Source of the DNA: Paenibacillus paeoniae
GTDB lineage: Bacteria > Bacillota > Bacilli > Paenibacillales > Paenibacillaceae
Reading direction: 5' to 3'
NCBI RefSeq assembly: GCF_003388735.1
Contig: NZ_QUBQ01000001.1
Coordinates: forward strand, 496,001 to 560,000
Length of the DNA: 64,000 bases
Shown: in pieces, positions 56,958 to 64,000 of the stretch
Numbering within the stretch: position 1 is the first letter of the stretch
How the letters are laid out: the number at the start of each line of letters is the position of its first letter
Program-made: the position numbers and the translations under genes
Notes under the pieces: model-generated
What the model was told of the DNA's origin: nothing
Seen by the model: the letters and a program-made list of their open reading frames with translations, nothing else
Database searches by the model: none

Positions 56958-58157
56958 TCAATAGATAACCTCACAGGACCACTCTCCCTGCAAGGGCAAG
57001 TCCGGGAGCGGGGGCAATTGCAGCGCTTCCGCCGCTTCCTGCAAGTGCTGCTTCTGGAATTCAAGCCCTCCCGTGCTTCGTTTATGGGCGGATAGCCAAT
57101 CCATTTGTCCATACTGGTCGTTGCTTAGTGCCCGCAGATCACGGCTGTAGAACGAAGCATCCCATCGAATGCGAGACAAGACTGCATGAATGAGCGAGAG
57201 AGGAAAGCCGTTCGCCGAATGGATAAGCCGGGCGGCACGCTCCGGCTCGCGACGAATAAAAGCATGTGCTCTCAGATGGGCCTTCAAATAGGCTATGACA
57301 ATAGTAGGGTTATGCTGTATCCACTTGCCGTCAGCAACCAGTCCCGTCAAATAATCGGTGCCTATCCCTTCCATCTGGAGCGGCACGCCTGCCCCGATTG
57401 CTTGCACCCAGCTCAGATAAGGCTCCCACAGGATGCTGGCGCCCACTCTTCCTTCCATAATGCCGTTTATGCATTCGCTCATGCCGCGATGAATGACAGG
57501 CTCGCTTCCAAGGCCGCTTGTGCCTACCCATTCCTTTAATCGATAAGAAGAGCTTGATCCGCCTACGATAGAGATAGATGAGGAAGTCAATTCATCGGAG
57601 TATCGCACCGTGCTCGTCGAGGGGACAACTAGAGCAATGCCTTCTCCGCTTTGTGCTTTCCCATCAAACGCCAGCACTTGCGGATCATAACCTGGCAATA
57701 TCCGACTCAGCGTGCGACTGGCCATAATAGGATAATCGCCAACGGAGGCAATATGGACTTGCCCCGCAATTTGCTTCTCGATCAGCTCCATGCCGTTCGG
57801 AGCGTCCACCCAACGTATATTCGTTTTCGTATAGGGGTTTAGAAGACGCAATTCTTCTTCAAAGAGGCCAAGCTGTTTCATAATAATAGAGCTCCATAAC
57901 AAGGCGGCTCCGCTTTGGTACCCAACGACAACAACTTGTTCTCTTTCAGTTTCCCTTGAGAGGGGGACATGGGAGCGGCTGGAGATGGCATGCTCCTGAA
58001 TCCACTGTTGCAGCTGCTCCTTGTCAATCCATATTTCTTTGCCAATTTTAATGTGCGGGAGTTGCTTCTCCTTGCGCCAGCGATCGATGGTGGCACGGCT
58101 AATCTGCAGCAAATCCATCGCCTCATGCAAACGTATAAGATTAAGCTCCTCTTTCAT
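56958..58157 (-). CDS. HTH protein fused to an SsuA-like solute-binding domain
   Basis: A 399-residue protein without signal peptide. Residues 6-55 form an excisionase/MerR-type helix-turn-helix (LIRLHEAMDLLQISRATIDR then WRKEKQLPHIKIGKEIWIDK). Residues about 72-350 resemble NMT1/SsuA periplasmic binding proteins (VVVVGYQSGAALLWSSIIMK, VHIASVGDYPIMA, GASILWEPYLSW, the last matching WVIWEPFYS of the SsuA encoded next door). It is divergent from ssuADCB with a shared intergenic region. The best reading is a cytoplasmic one-component regulator that senses a sulfonate or related ligand and controls ssu. DNA binding and ligand are not shown. Confidence 0.8.
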   Translation of the reverse strand: MKEELNLIRLHEAMDLLQISRATIDRWRKEKQLPHIKIGKEIWIDKEQLQQWIQEHAISSRSHVPLSRETEREQVVVVGYQSGAALLWSSIIMKQLGLFEEELRLLNPYTKTNIRWVDAPNGMELIEKQIAGQVHIASVGDYPIMASRTLSRILPGYDPQVLAFDGKAQSGEGIALVVPSTSTVRYSDELTSSSISIVGGSSSSYRLKEWVGTSGLGSEPVIHRGMSECINGIMEGRVGASILWEPYLSWVQAIGAGVPLQMEGIGTDYLTGLVADGKWIQHNPTIVIAYLKAHLRAHAFIRREPERAARLIHSANGFPLSLIHAVLSRIRWDASFYSRDLRALSNDQYGQMDWLSAHKRSTGGLEFQKQHLQEAAEALQLPPLPDLPLQGEWSCEVIY

Positions 58158-58204
58158 CCTTTATGTGCCTCCCCGCAGCATCCCACTCATACTTCTATAA
58201 TTCA

Positions 58205-58395
58205 AAGTTAACTTATAGGAATTATCATATATCATTATCATAATCGATGATTCGTCAAACTTCAATCGCTTTGCCCTGTCCTATTTTCCTCATTCCTCCT
58301 CATTGTTCCTTATCTTTGCTCAATTTGTTGACAGCAGAATCGAGCCATGATACTTTTTTTGGGAAATACTCAGTAATTCGGTTGGAATTATGAGT
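58205..58395. promoter_or_regulatory. Divergent ssu control region with two GGAATTAT motifs
   Basis: GGAATTAT occurs at 58218-58225 (in acttataggaattatc) and at 58384-58391 (in aattcggttggaattatgag). Both resemble the CymR-type box of Bacillales, whose core is GGAATT. A TTGACA (58328-58333) with a weak TACTTT after 17 bases is a candidate ssuA promoter, placing the second motif just downstream of the start site, as a repressor site would be. CymR itself is not in the window. Confidence 0.45.
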
Positions 58396-58425
58396 TTAAA
58401 ACGAGATAAGAAGGGCAGTGGGGCT

Positions 58426-59412
58426 ATGAATAAGGGATCGCAATGGAAAGCTGGGAGATTAAAGGTATGGATCAGTCTAGTGTCGCTATTTGCTCTCGTT
58501 ACGATTTCGGCTTGCGGGTCGACCGGGTCAAGTGAGGGCAAAGAGGGAGCGTCCGGCAAAGTGGTTCGGATCGGCTATCAGAAGTACGCGTCCGTGAACA
58601 TCATGAAGGAACGCGGAGGCTTGGCAGAGGAGCTGAAGAAGGGAGGTTATACGGTAGAGTGGACGGAGTTCCCGGGCGGCCCTCAGCTGCTGGAGGCGCT
58701 GAACGTAGGCAGTCTGGACTTCGGTCATACGGGTGAGGCTCCGCCGATCTTTGCTCAGGCAGCGGGCGCTCCTCTCATATATTTGGCCCATTCACCGGAA
58801 AGCCCGAAGGCGGAGAGCATTCTGGTACCGGAAAATTCACCGATTCAAAGCGCTGCCGATCTGAAAGGAAAGAAGATCGCGCTTAATAAAGGCTCCAACG
58901 TTCACTTTTTGCTAGTGAAATATTTGGAGAATCATGGTGTGGCGTACGATGATGTAGAGGTGGTCTACTTGCCGCCAGCGGATGCAAGAGCTGCGTTTGA
59001 GAAGGGCAGTGTCGACGCATGGGTGATTTGGGAGCCATTCTACTCTGCCGCCCAGTTGGCCACCAAGGCGCGCGTTCTTGCCGATGGAGAGGGCCTGGTG
59101 AAAAACTACGAGTTCTATTTGGCCTCGCGTGACTTTGCAACCGCCCATTCGAAGGCAATCGATATCATTCTGGAGCAGCTGGAGAAAACCGACCAGTGGG
59201 CGAAGGACCATCAGAAGGAGGTAGCGGAGCTGCTGTCGCCTGCGCTTGGCCTGGAGGTTCCGTCGCTGGAGCAAGCGTTGTCCCATCGCGGCTGGGGCAT
59301 CATTCGAGTGAACGAAGAGACGATTAAAGCGCAACAAGCGATAGCCGACACGTTCCTGAAGCTTGAGCTTATACCGGAAGCCATTGATGTCAGTAAAGCA
59401 GTGTTGAAGTAA
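58426..59412 (+). CDS. ssuA: Aliphatic sulfonate ABC transporter, substrate-binding lipoprotein
   Basis: Captures alkanesulfonates outside the membrane for the SsuBC importer. The 328-residue protein has a lipoprotein signal ending in TISAC, then the NMT1/SsuA fold ([55 protein letters not shown]). ATG 58426 is preferred since it starts the signal peptide directly. First gene of ssuA-ssuD-ssuC-ssuB. Confidence 0.93.
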   Translation: MNKGSQWKAGRLKVWISLVSLFALVTISACGSTGSSEGKEGASGKVVRIGYQKYASVNIMKERGGLAEELKKGGYTVEWTEFPGGPQLLEALNVGSLDFGHTGEAPPIFAQAAGAPLIYLAHSPESPKAESILVPENSPIQSAADLKGKKIALNKGSNVHFLLVKYLENHGVAYDDVEVVYLPPADARAAFEKGSVDAWVIWEPFYSAAQLATKARVLADGEGLVKNYEFYLASRDFATAHSKAIDIILEQLEKTDQWAKDHQKEVAELLSPALGLEVPSLEQALSHRGWGIIRVNEETIKAQQAIADTFLKLELIPEAIDVSKAVLK

Positions 59413-59455
59413 CGAAAGATTGGACCTTACACCCTACTTAGGAAAAGGAGCGCGA

Positions 59456-60598
59456 ATGATGGAGTTATTCTGGTTTATTCCCCTGCATGGCGATGGGCGT
59501 TACTTGGGCACCTCGAAGGGCGCCCGTGCCCTGGACTTCGATTATATTCGGCAAATCGCCCAAGCCTCAGATCGCCTCGGCTATCATGGCGTACTTGTTC
59601 CGACGGGCAAAGCCTGCGAGGATGCGTGGATTGCGGCCTCCTCACTCATCTCCGCGACGCAAAATTTGAAGTTTCTCGTAGCGGTCAGGCCTGGCTTAAT
59701 GTCGCCTTCGGCAGCGGCCCGGATGGCCTCAACATTCGATAGGCTCTCTGGAGGCAGGTTGCTGGTGAATGTGGTAACGGGCGGCGATCCACATGAGTTG
59801 GGCGGTGACGGCATCTTCTTGTCGCACAGCGAGCGTTATGAGCAGACGGACGAATTTATGACGATTTGGCGCCGGCTGATGGAAGGTGAGGAAGTTAACT
59901 TCGCTGGCAAATATTTGAGAATCGAGTCGGGTGAAGTGATGTTTCCGGCGCTTCAGAAGCCGTATCCGCCGATTTATTTCGGTGGTTCATCCCCCTCAGC
60001 ACTGCGGATTGCTGCCGATCACGTCGACTATTACCTGACCTGGGGTGAACCTCCTGCAGAGGTAGCGAAGAAGCTGGAGGACGTACGGAGATTAGCCGAG
60101 GCGAGCGGAAGAAAAGTGAAATTCGGCATCCGCTTGCATGTCATCGTCCGTGAGACGGAAGAGGAAGCTTGGGATGCCGCTAATCGTCTGATTCAGCATG
60201 TGGATGAAGGGACGATCGAGGAGGCCCAGCGCATTCTATCCAGATATGATTCCGTCGGGCAGCGCCGTATGGGAGACCTGCATAAGGGGGACAAAACCTC
60301 GCTGGAGATTTCTCCTAACCTGTGGGCAGGCATCGGTCTGGTGCGAGGCGGCGCGGGGACGGCGCTTGTAGGCGATGCAGACAACGTGGCTGCCAGAATC
60401 CAGGAATACAAGGAGCTTGGCATCGAAACCTTCATTCTGTCGGGATACCCGCATCTGGAAGAAGCCTATCGCACGGCAGAGCTTCTGTTCCCTAAGCTTC
60501 CATTGTCGCCAAGACAAATTGCGGAAACAGCTGGTATTCCAGCGATAGGCGAGATTGTAGCTTACAACAAACGGCCGAGGGCTGCCTTGCAGCCGTAA
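59456..60598 (+). CDS. ssuD: FMNH2-dependent alkanesulfonate monooxygenase
   Basis: Releases sulfite from alkanesulfonates using reduced flavin and O2. The 380-residue luciferase-like enzyme aligns closely with E. coli SsuD through [65 protein letters not shown] and [23 protein letters not shown] 59456 follows an aaaggag site. No flavin reductase (SsuE) gene is present in the window. Confidence 0.97.
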   Translation: MMELFWFIPLHGDGRYLGTSKGARALDFDYIRQIAQASDRLGYHGVLVPTGKACEDAWIAASSLISATQNLKFLVAVRPGLMSPSAAARMASTFDRLSGGRLLVNVVTGGDPHELGGDGIFLSHSERYEQTDEFMTIWRRLMEGEEVNFAGKYLRIESGEVMFPALQKPYPPIYFGGSSPSALRIAADHVDYYLTWGEPPAEVAKKLEDVRRLAEASGRKVKFGIRLHVIVRETEEEAWDAANRLIQHVDEGTIEEAQRILSRYDSVGQRRMGDLHKGDKTSLEISPNLWAGIGLVRGGAGTALVGDADNVAARIQEYKELGIETFILSGYPHLEEAYRTAELLFPKLPLSPRQIAETAGIPAIGEIVAYNKRPRAALQP

Positions 60599-60622
60599 CG
60601 CTGGAAGGGTGGAATCACATAC

Positions 60623-61423
60623 GTGTGGAAAAAACTGATCAATAGCCGGTTTGCGCCGGCTTATGTGCCAATTCTCATATTGATTGTCTGGCAACTGCTC
60701 GGACAGTTCGAGTGGATCTCATCTCGCACCATGCCAACACCGCTCAAGGTAGCTGAAGCCGCATATAAGCTGACGATATCGGGGGACTTGTTCCGATATA
60801 TATGGAGCAGTTCGCAACGAGCTTTTATAGGCTTTGTCATCGGTGGAGGCATCGGCTTTCTGCTAGGACTGTTGAATGGCATGTCGCAGACAGCGAATCG
60901 TCTGCTCGACAGCACTGTCCAGATGATCCGCAATGTTCCTCATTTGGCGCTTATTCCGCTTGTTATTTTATGGTTCGGCATCGGTGAGACGTCCAAAATT
61001 TTTCTAGTTATTTTAGGTGTGTTCTTTCCCATCTATCTGAATACTGTGCACGGTATCCGCTCAGTCGATTCGGGGTTAATTGAGATGGGCCGGGTATACG
61101 GCCTGCGCAGGAGCGCATTGTATCGTCACGTGATATTGCCGGGAGCCGTATCGTCTATTCTGGTTGGCGTTCGGTACGCACTGGGATTCATGTGGCTGAC
61201 GCTGATCGTCGCTGAGACGATCTCTGCCAATTCCGGCATTGGCTATATGGCGATGAATGCAAGAGAATTTATGAGGCTGGATGTCGTCGTACTTGCAATC
61301 ATATTGTATGCGATACTCGGGAAGCTGTCGGATACGGCTGCGAAGCTGCTGGAGCAAGCTTTGCTGAGCTGGCATCCCACCTATGTGCGGCAGAAGTCAG
61401 TCAAGCGGAGGGGGACGCAATGA
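60623..61423 (+). CDS. ssuC: Aliphatic sulfonate ABC transporter permease
   Basis: BPD_transp_1-type permease, 266 residues with about six membrane helices and the coupling (EAA) loop EMGRVYGLRRSALYRHVILP. FGIGETSKIFLVILGVFFPI and the conserved GLLNGMSQTANRL are as in SsuC/TauC/NrtB. GTG start. It overlaps ssuB by 4 bases. Confidence 0.95.
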   Translation: MWKKLINSRFAPAYVPILILIVWQLLGQFEWISSRTMPTPLKVAEAAYKLTISGDLFRYIWSSSQRAFIGFVIGGGIGFLLGLLNGMSQTANRLLDSTVQMIRNVPHLALIPLVILWFGIGETSKIFLVILGVFFPIYLNTVHGIRSVDSGLIEMGRVYGLRRSALYRHVILPGAVSSILVGVRYALGFMWLTLIVAETISANSGIGYMAMNAREFMRLDVVVLAIILYAILGKLSDTAAKLLEQALLSWHPTYVRQKSVKRRGTQ

Positions 61424-62193
61424 TGGTGAACACCAAATCTGGCGCAAGATTAATCGTGGACCATGTATCCAAGCACTTTGGCGAGACGCCAGTGCTGCAG
61501 GATGTCACACTGGATATTCCTGCAGGGCAATTCGTCGCTATTGTAGGACGCAGCGGCTGCGGGAAGAGTACTCTTCTTCGGCTGATTGCCGGTCTGGAAG
61601 AAGCTACGAATGGCAGTATGAATCTAGCAGGTTCTCTGATCGCGGGTATTCGTGAGGAAACCCGTATGCTCTTTCAGGATGCGAGACTGCTTCCATGGAA
61701 GAGCTGCGTCGACAATGTAAGTGTGGTGATGAAGTCAGGTACGAGAGAGCAGGCACTGGATTCGCTTAGGCAAGTCGGTCTGGCAGATAAAGCGGAGGAA
61801 TGGCCCAGCGTATTGTCAGGAGGCCAGCGGCAACGTGTAGCGCTAGCCAGGGCGCTGACAGGCACACCGTCGCTGCTTCTGCTGGACGAGCCGCTTGGGG
61901 CGCTTGACGCGCTTACGAGACTGGATATGCAGGGGTTGATCGAGGATATATGGAAGGAAAGGTTATTCACCGCCATACTTGTCACGCATGACGTCAGCGA
62001 GGCGGTGGCGCTTGCTGACCGCGTTATTTTGATCGAGAACGGGAGTATTGCTCTTGATATTCATATCACACTGGATCGCCCGCGTGAGCGGGACAATGAT
62101 TTTGTTTACTTCGAACGGCTTATACTGGACCGTCTGTTGGAGCGGAATTCCGGGGAGCGGAAGCATGCGAGAGACGTTGTATACTCTATATAA
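61420..62193 (+). CDS. ssuB: Aliphatic sulfonate ABC transporter ATPase
   Basis: Energises sulfonate import. The 257 residues contain Walker A GRSGCGKSTLL, Q-loop LFQDARLLPWKS, signature LSGGQRQRVALARAL, Walker B LLLLDEPLGALD and the H-loop VTHDVSEAV. The WKS segment after the Q-loop is typical of SsuB/TauB/NrtD ATPases. Last gene of the ssu operon. Confidence 0.96.
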   Translation: MMVNTKSGARLIVDHVSKHFGETPVLQDVTLDIPAGQFVAIVGRSGCGKSTLLRLIAGLEEATNGSMNLAGSLIAGIREETRMLFQDARLLPWKSCVDNVSVVMKSGTREQALDSLRQVGLADKAEEWPSVLSGGQRQRVALARALTGTPSLLLLDEPLGALDALTRLDMQGLIEDIWKERLFTAILVTHDVSEAVALADRVILIENGSIALDIHITLDRPRERDNDFVYFERLILDRLLERNSGERKHARDVVYSI

Positions 62194-62198
62194 CCAAT

Positions 62199-62233
62199 AA
62201 GGAGCATCATTCCCAAAGGGGGAGGATGCTCCT
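62199..62233. terminator. Shared hairpin between convergent ssuB and copD
   Basis: Arms AAGGAGCATC and GATGCTCCTT with an inner CCC/GGG pairing. It lies between convergent genes and may serve both strands. No long T-run is present on the plus strand. Confidence 0.6.
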
Positions 62234-62242
62234 TGTGGATGA

Positions 62243-63328
62243 CTAGGCAATAGAAAACATGAGGCCGAAATAGGCGAATCCAGCCATGAGCAGTCCCATC
62301 AGGAAGGCTATGCTCGGGCGATTCAGCCGGTACGACCAGACGACGCCAACCGCCATCAGCACTGCTGCGGCGAACATGAGCACGCTCTCCATATGCAGTG
62401 TGAACGTAAGCTGAATATCCGGGCTGAATGCCCCTTTGTAAAGCCAGGTGAACAGTGGCGAAGGAGATACCGATTGCAGCGTATCCTTGAGGTTATGCGG
62501 CGGCGCCTGTTGGCCCATGAAGGCCGTAGCGCCCAGCACCAGCATCGCAACGACACTTTCAGCACGCAGCCACTTGACCGGCTGGAACCCGCTGTCCTTC
62601 GCTGCCACAGATTTATACAGAAATCCGTTTGTATAGGCGAATAGCAGAAGCGGCAGGATGAGCAAATGCTTGATCAGCAGCGCCTGCCCATAAGGGATCA
62701 TCCAGGAACTCACATATTGCGGCGTTGTAAAGCTCATTAGCGTAAAACCGGCCAGCAGCGTAACGACTACGCATAGAATTGCAACTGGCGAGAACCATTT
62801 CAGAAATGCGGACCAATAGTCTTTATCCTTGGAGAACCAGCTGACAACGAACAGAATGCCGATCCAGACGCTGAACGCCAGAAAATGCAACGTATGTACA
62901 AACAAGCCCTTAAAGGAGCTAAGGGACGAAGCGTGGCTGGCATACCCAAGCCAGATGACAAGCAAGGCGGTGACAAATAGGGCGACCTTGGGCATATGCT
63001 TATCGTTTCGGAAGGCTTTCATACTGAGCAGCAGAGCCAGTCCCAGCGAACCGACCGTGGACCATATCCATGCTTTGCCCGATTTGATATCCATCAGAAT
63101 GCTTTTCAGCATCTCGCCATACGATAAGTCGAATTGAGAGGCATATTGGCTGGCAAGCTGATGAATCGGTGCGAAGGACAGGACTGGAATGGCAAGCGCG
63201 CAAGCCAGCAATAGCCCGTCCGGGACATGAACGGAAGGACGCTTGCTCTCCGGCACAAGCCGAAGCACAAGCGTTCCCATTAGAATAGCAAAGCTAATAT
63301 AGAGAAGTCCTTCACTTACATAAATCAT
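62243..63328 (-). CDS. copD: CopD-domain copper transport membrane protein
   Basis: A 361-residue polytopic protein with about eight to nine helices. The CopD domain (about 125-240) has GYASHASSLSSFKGLFVHTL and LHFLAFSVWIGILFVVSW with His residues positioned for copper. A further His lies in the last helices. It overlaps copC by 4 bases. B. subtilis YcnJ combines CopC- and CopD-like parts; here they are separate genes. Confidence 0.9.
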   Translation of the reverse strand: MIYVSEGLLYISFAILMGTLVLRLVPESKRPSVHVPDGLLLACALAIPVLSFAPIHQLASQYASQFDLSYGEMLKSILMDIKSGKAWIWSTVGSLGLALLLSMKAFRNDKHMPKVALFVTALLVIWLGYASHASSLSSFKGLFVHTLHFLAFSVWIGILFVVSWFSKDKDYWSAFLKWFSPVAILCVVVTLLAGFTLMSFTTPQYVSSWMIPYGQALLIKHLLILPLLLFAYTNGFLYKSVAAKDSGFQPVKWLRAESVVAMLVLGATAFMGQQAPPHNLKDTLQSVSPSPLFTWLYKGAFSPDIQLTFTLHMESVLMFAAAVLMAVGVVWSYRLNRPSIAFLMGLLMAGFAYFGLMFSIA

Positions 63329-63906
63329 GAGGATTTTTTCCGCATCAATACGACAAAAATGACTACAGCTATAATGACGATAGCAATCATGACCAGCACA
63401 GGCGGCGATGCCAGCACTTCAGCGAAGTCATCATGCGAGTCGTTGTCCGTCGGCGTCGGTGTTGAAGTTGGCGTAGCGGACGGTTGCTCGCTTGGCTGCT
63501 CGCTAGGTTCGTTCGATGGCTCTTCGGATGGCGTAGGCGACGGCGTCGCCAGTACAGGCGTATCTACTGTAAAAGCATATTCGCCTTCAACCGCATGGCT
63601 GTCCGCTCCGATAATCGTCCATTTCACCGTGTACTTGCCATTGTCCAGCGCGGCGGGGACGGTGCCGGTCATCGTGTCTCCACTTACTTCGGCTTTGCCG
63701 GTATCGAGTTGTTCCCCGGCTTCGTTGAACAGCTTGAATGTGCTTAGCTTCTCAATTTTGGTGTCAAACTTCATCTCAATACGCTCTGGAGATACATCTA
63801 CCGTGGCGTCAACTCCAGGCAATGCGGTATGCAGCGTGGAGTGCGCCAGTGCCGCGGAGGGCAGGAGCCAGATGAGGGCCATAAGGATGAGCAATGCTCG
63901 TTTCAT
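63325..63906 (-). CDS. copC: CopC-domain copper-binding protein with membrane anchor
   Basis: A 193-residue exported protein. After a signal peptide cut near AALA, the mature form starts with His (HSTLHTALPG), the N-terminal copper ligand in CopC, and later has DSHAVEGEYAFTV with the other ligands. A long Ser/Pro/Thr/Glu linker (about 121-155) leads to a C-terminal membrane helix (about 167-187) and basic end. It probably hands copper to CopD. An acggagg site (minus strand) precedes the ATG. Confidence 0.93.
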   Translation of the reverse strand: MKRALLILMALIWLLPSAALAHSTLHTALPGVDATVDVSPERIEMKFDTKIEKLSTFKLFNEAGEQLDTGKAEVSGDTMTGTVPAALDNGKYTVKWTIIGADSHAVEGEYAFTVDTPVLATPSPTPSEEPSNEPSEQPSEQPSATPTSTPTPTDNDSHDDFAEVLASPPVLVMIAIVIIAVVIFVVLMRKKSS

Positions 63907-63971
63907 AAGGGATCAATCCTCCGTTCTTTGTTTGCGAGTGGCAGCGCTTCAGCATGGCAATCGCTCCTTGC

Positions 63972-63980
63972 ATTATACCA
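63972..63980 (-). promoter_or_regulatory. Extended -10 promoter of copC-copD
   Basis: On the minus strand the sequence reads TGGTATAAT, a perfect extended -10. The -35 would fall at the window edge and shows no good match. It lies about 70 bases ahead of copC. Confidence 0.5.
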
Positions 63981-64000
63981 TCTTTACCATACGTAATGCT

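Overview
The window is a stretch of chromosome from a spore-forming, low-to-moderate GC Firmicute, most likely Paenibacillus or a close relative (Paenibacillaceae). This rests on the sporulation genes (spo0B, spoIVFA/B, spoVB, safA, bofC, a SpoIID-type protein), the purine-rich Shine-Dalgarno sites, the leader-bearing L27 with its Prp protease, and gene order that follows Bacillus subtilis in blocks (spo0B-obg-pheB, safA-bofC-ruvAB-queA-tgt-yajC, yrzE-yrbG-spoVB-comN-secDF, relA-dtd-hisS-aspS-tcdA-rarA). Differences from B. subtilis include a ruvC gene, separate secD and secF, and a membrane-anchored Spo0B.

Layout: 1-3051 valS (3' end), folC and murC. 3189-6337 a SPOR-domain membrane protein, a DUF4321 protein, maf and radC. 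6379-11554 is the shape and division cluster mreBCD-minCD-rodA. 11715-14835 holds the SpoIVFA/SpoIVFB sigma-K processing pair and RNase G. 15047-16057 is rplU-prp-rpmA behind a structured leader. 16285-23015 carries spo0B-obg and pheB-hom-thrB-pheA-ilvE (threonine, phenylalanine and branched-chain amino acid synthesis). 23113-23845 is an intergenic region with two kinds of repeat. 23846-27058 encodes a large repeat-rich SafA-like coat protein and BofC. 27271-34140 is ruvCAB, a SpoIID/LytB protein, queA, tgt and yajC.

34141-36569 breaks the synteny. It holds a visibly AT-rich two-gene cassette (a secreted protein of unknown function and an anchored SurA-N-like protein) followed by a decayed IS3-family transposase. 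After it the B. subtilis-like order resumes with yrzE (minus), yrbG, spoVB (minus), comN, secD and secF. A tandem array of 41-base hairpin repeats then precedes a stand-alone CDF-transporter C-terminal domain, followed by recJ, apt, relA, dtd, a 55-codon ORF, a T-box leader with an apparent Asp (GAC) specifier, hisS, aspS, tcdA, a YdeI-like protein, a VOC protein, a methyltransferase and rarA.

The right end is a sulfonate module: ssuA-ssuD-ssuC-ssuB on the plus strand, facing away from a divergent gene that fuses an excisionase-type HTH to an SsuA-like binding domain without a signal peptide, which looks like a one-component sulfonate sensor. Two GGAATTAT motifs lie in the shared intergenic region. 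The window closes with copC-copD on the minus strand, read from an extended -10 promoter at the window edge. The most unusual items are the HTH-SsuA fusion, the AT-rich secreted-protein cassette, the orphan CDF domain that has lost its metal ligands, and the intergenic repeat arrays.
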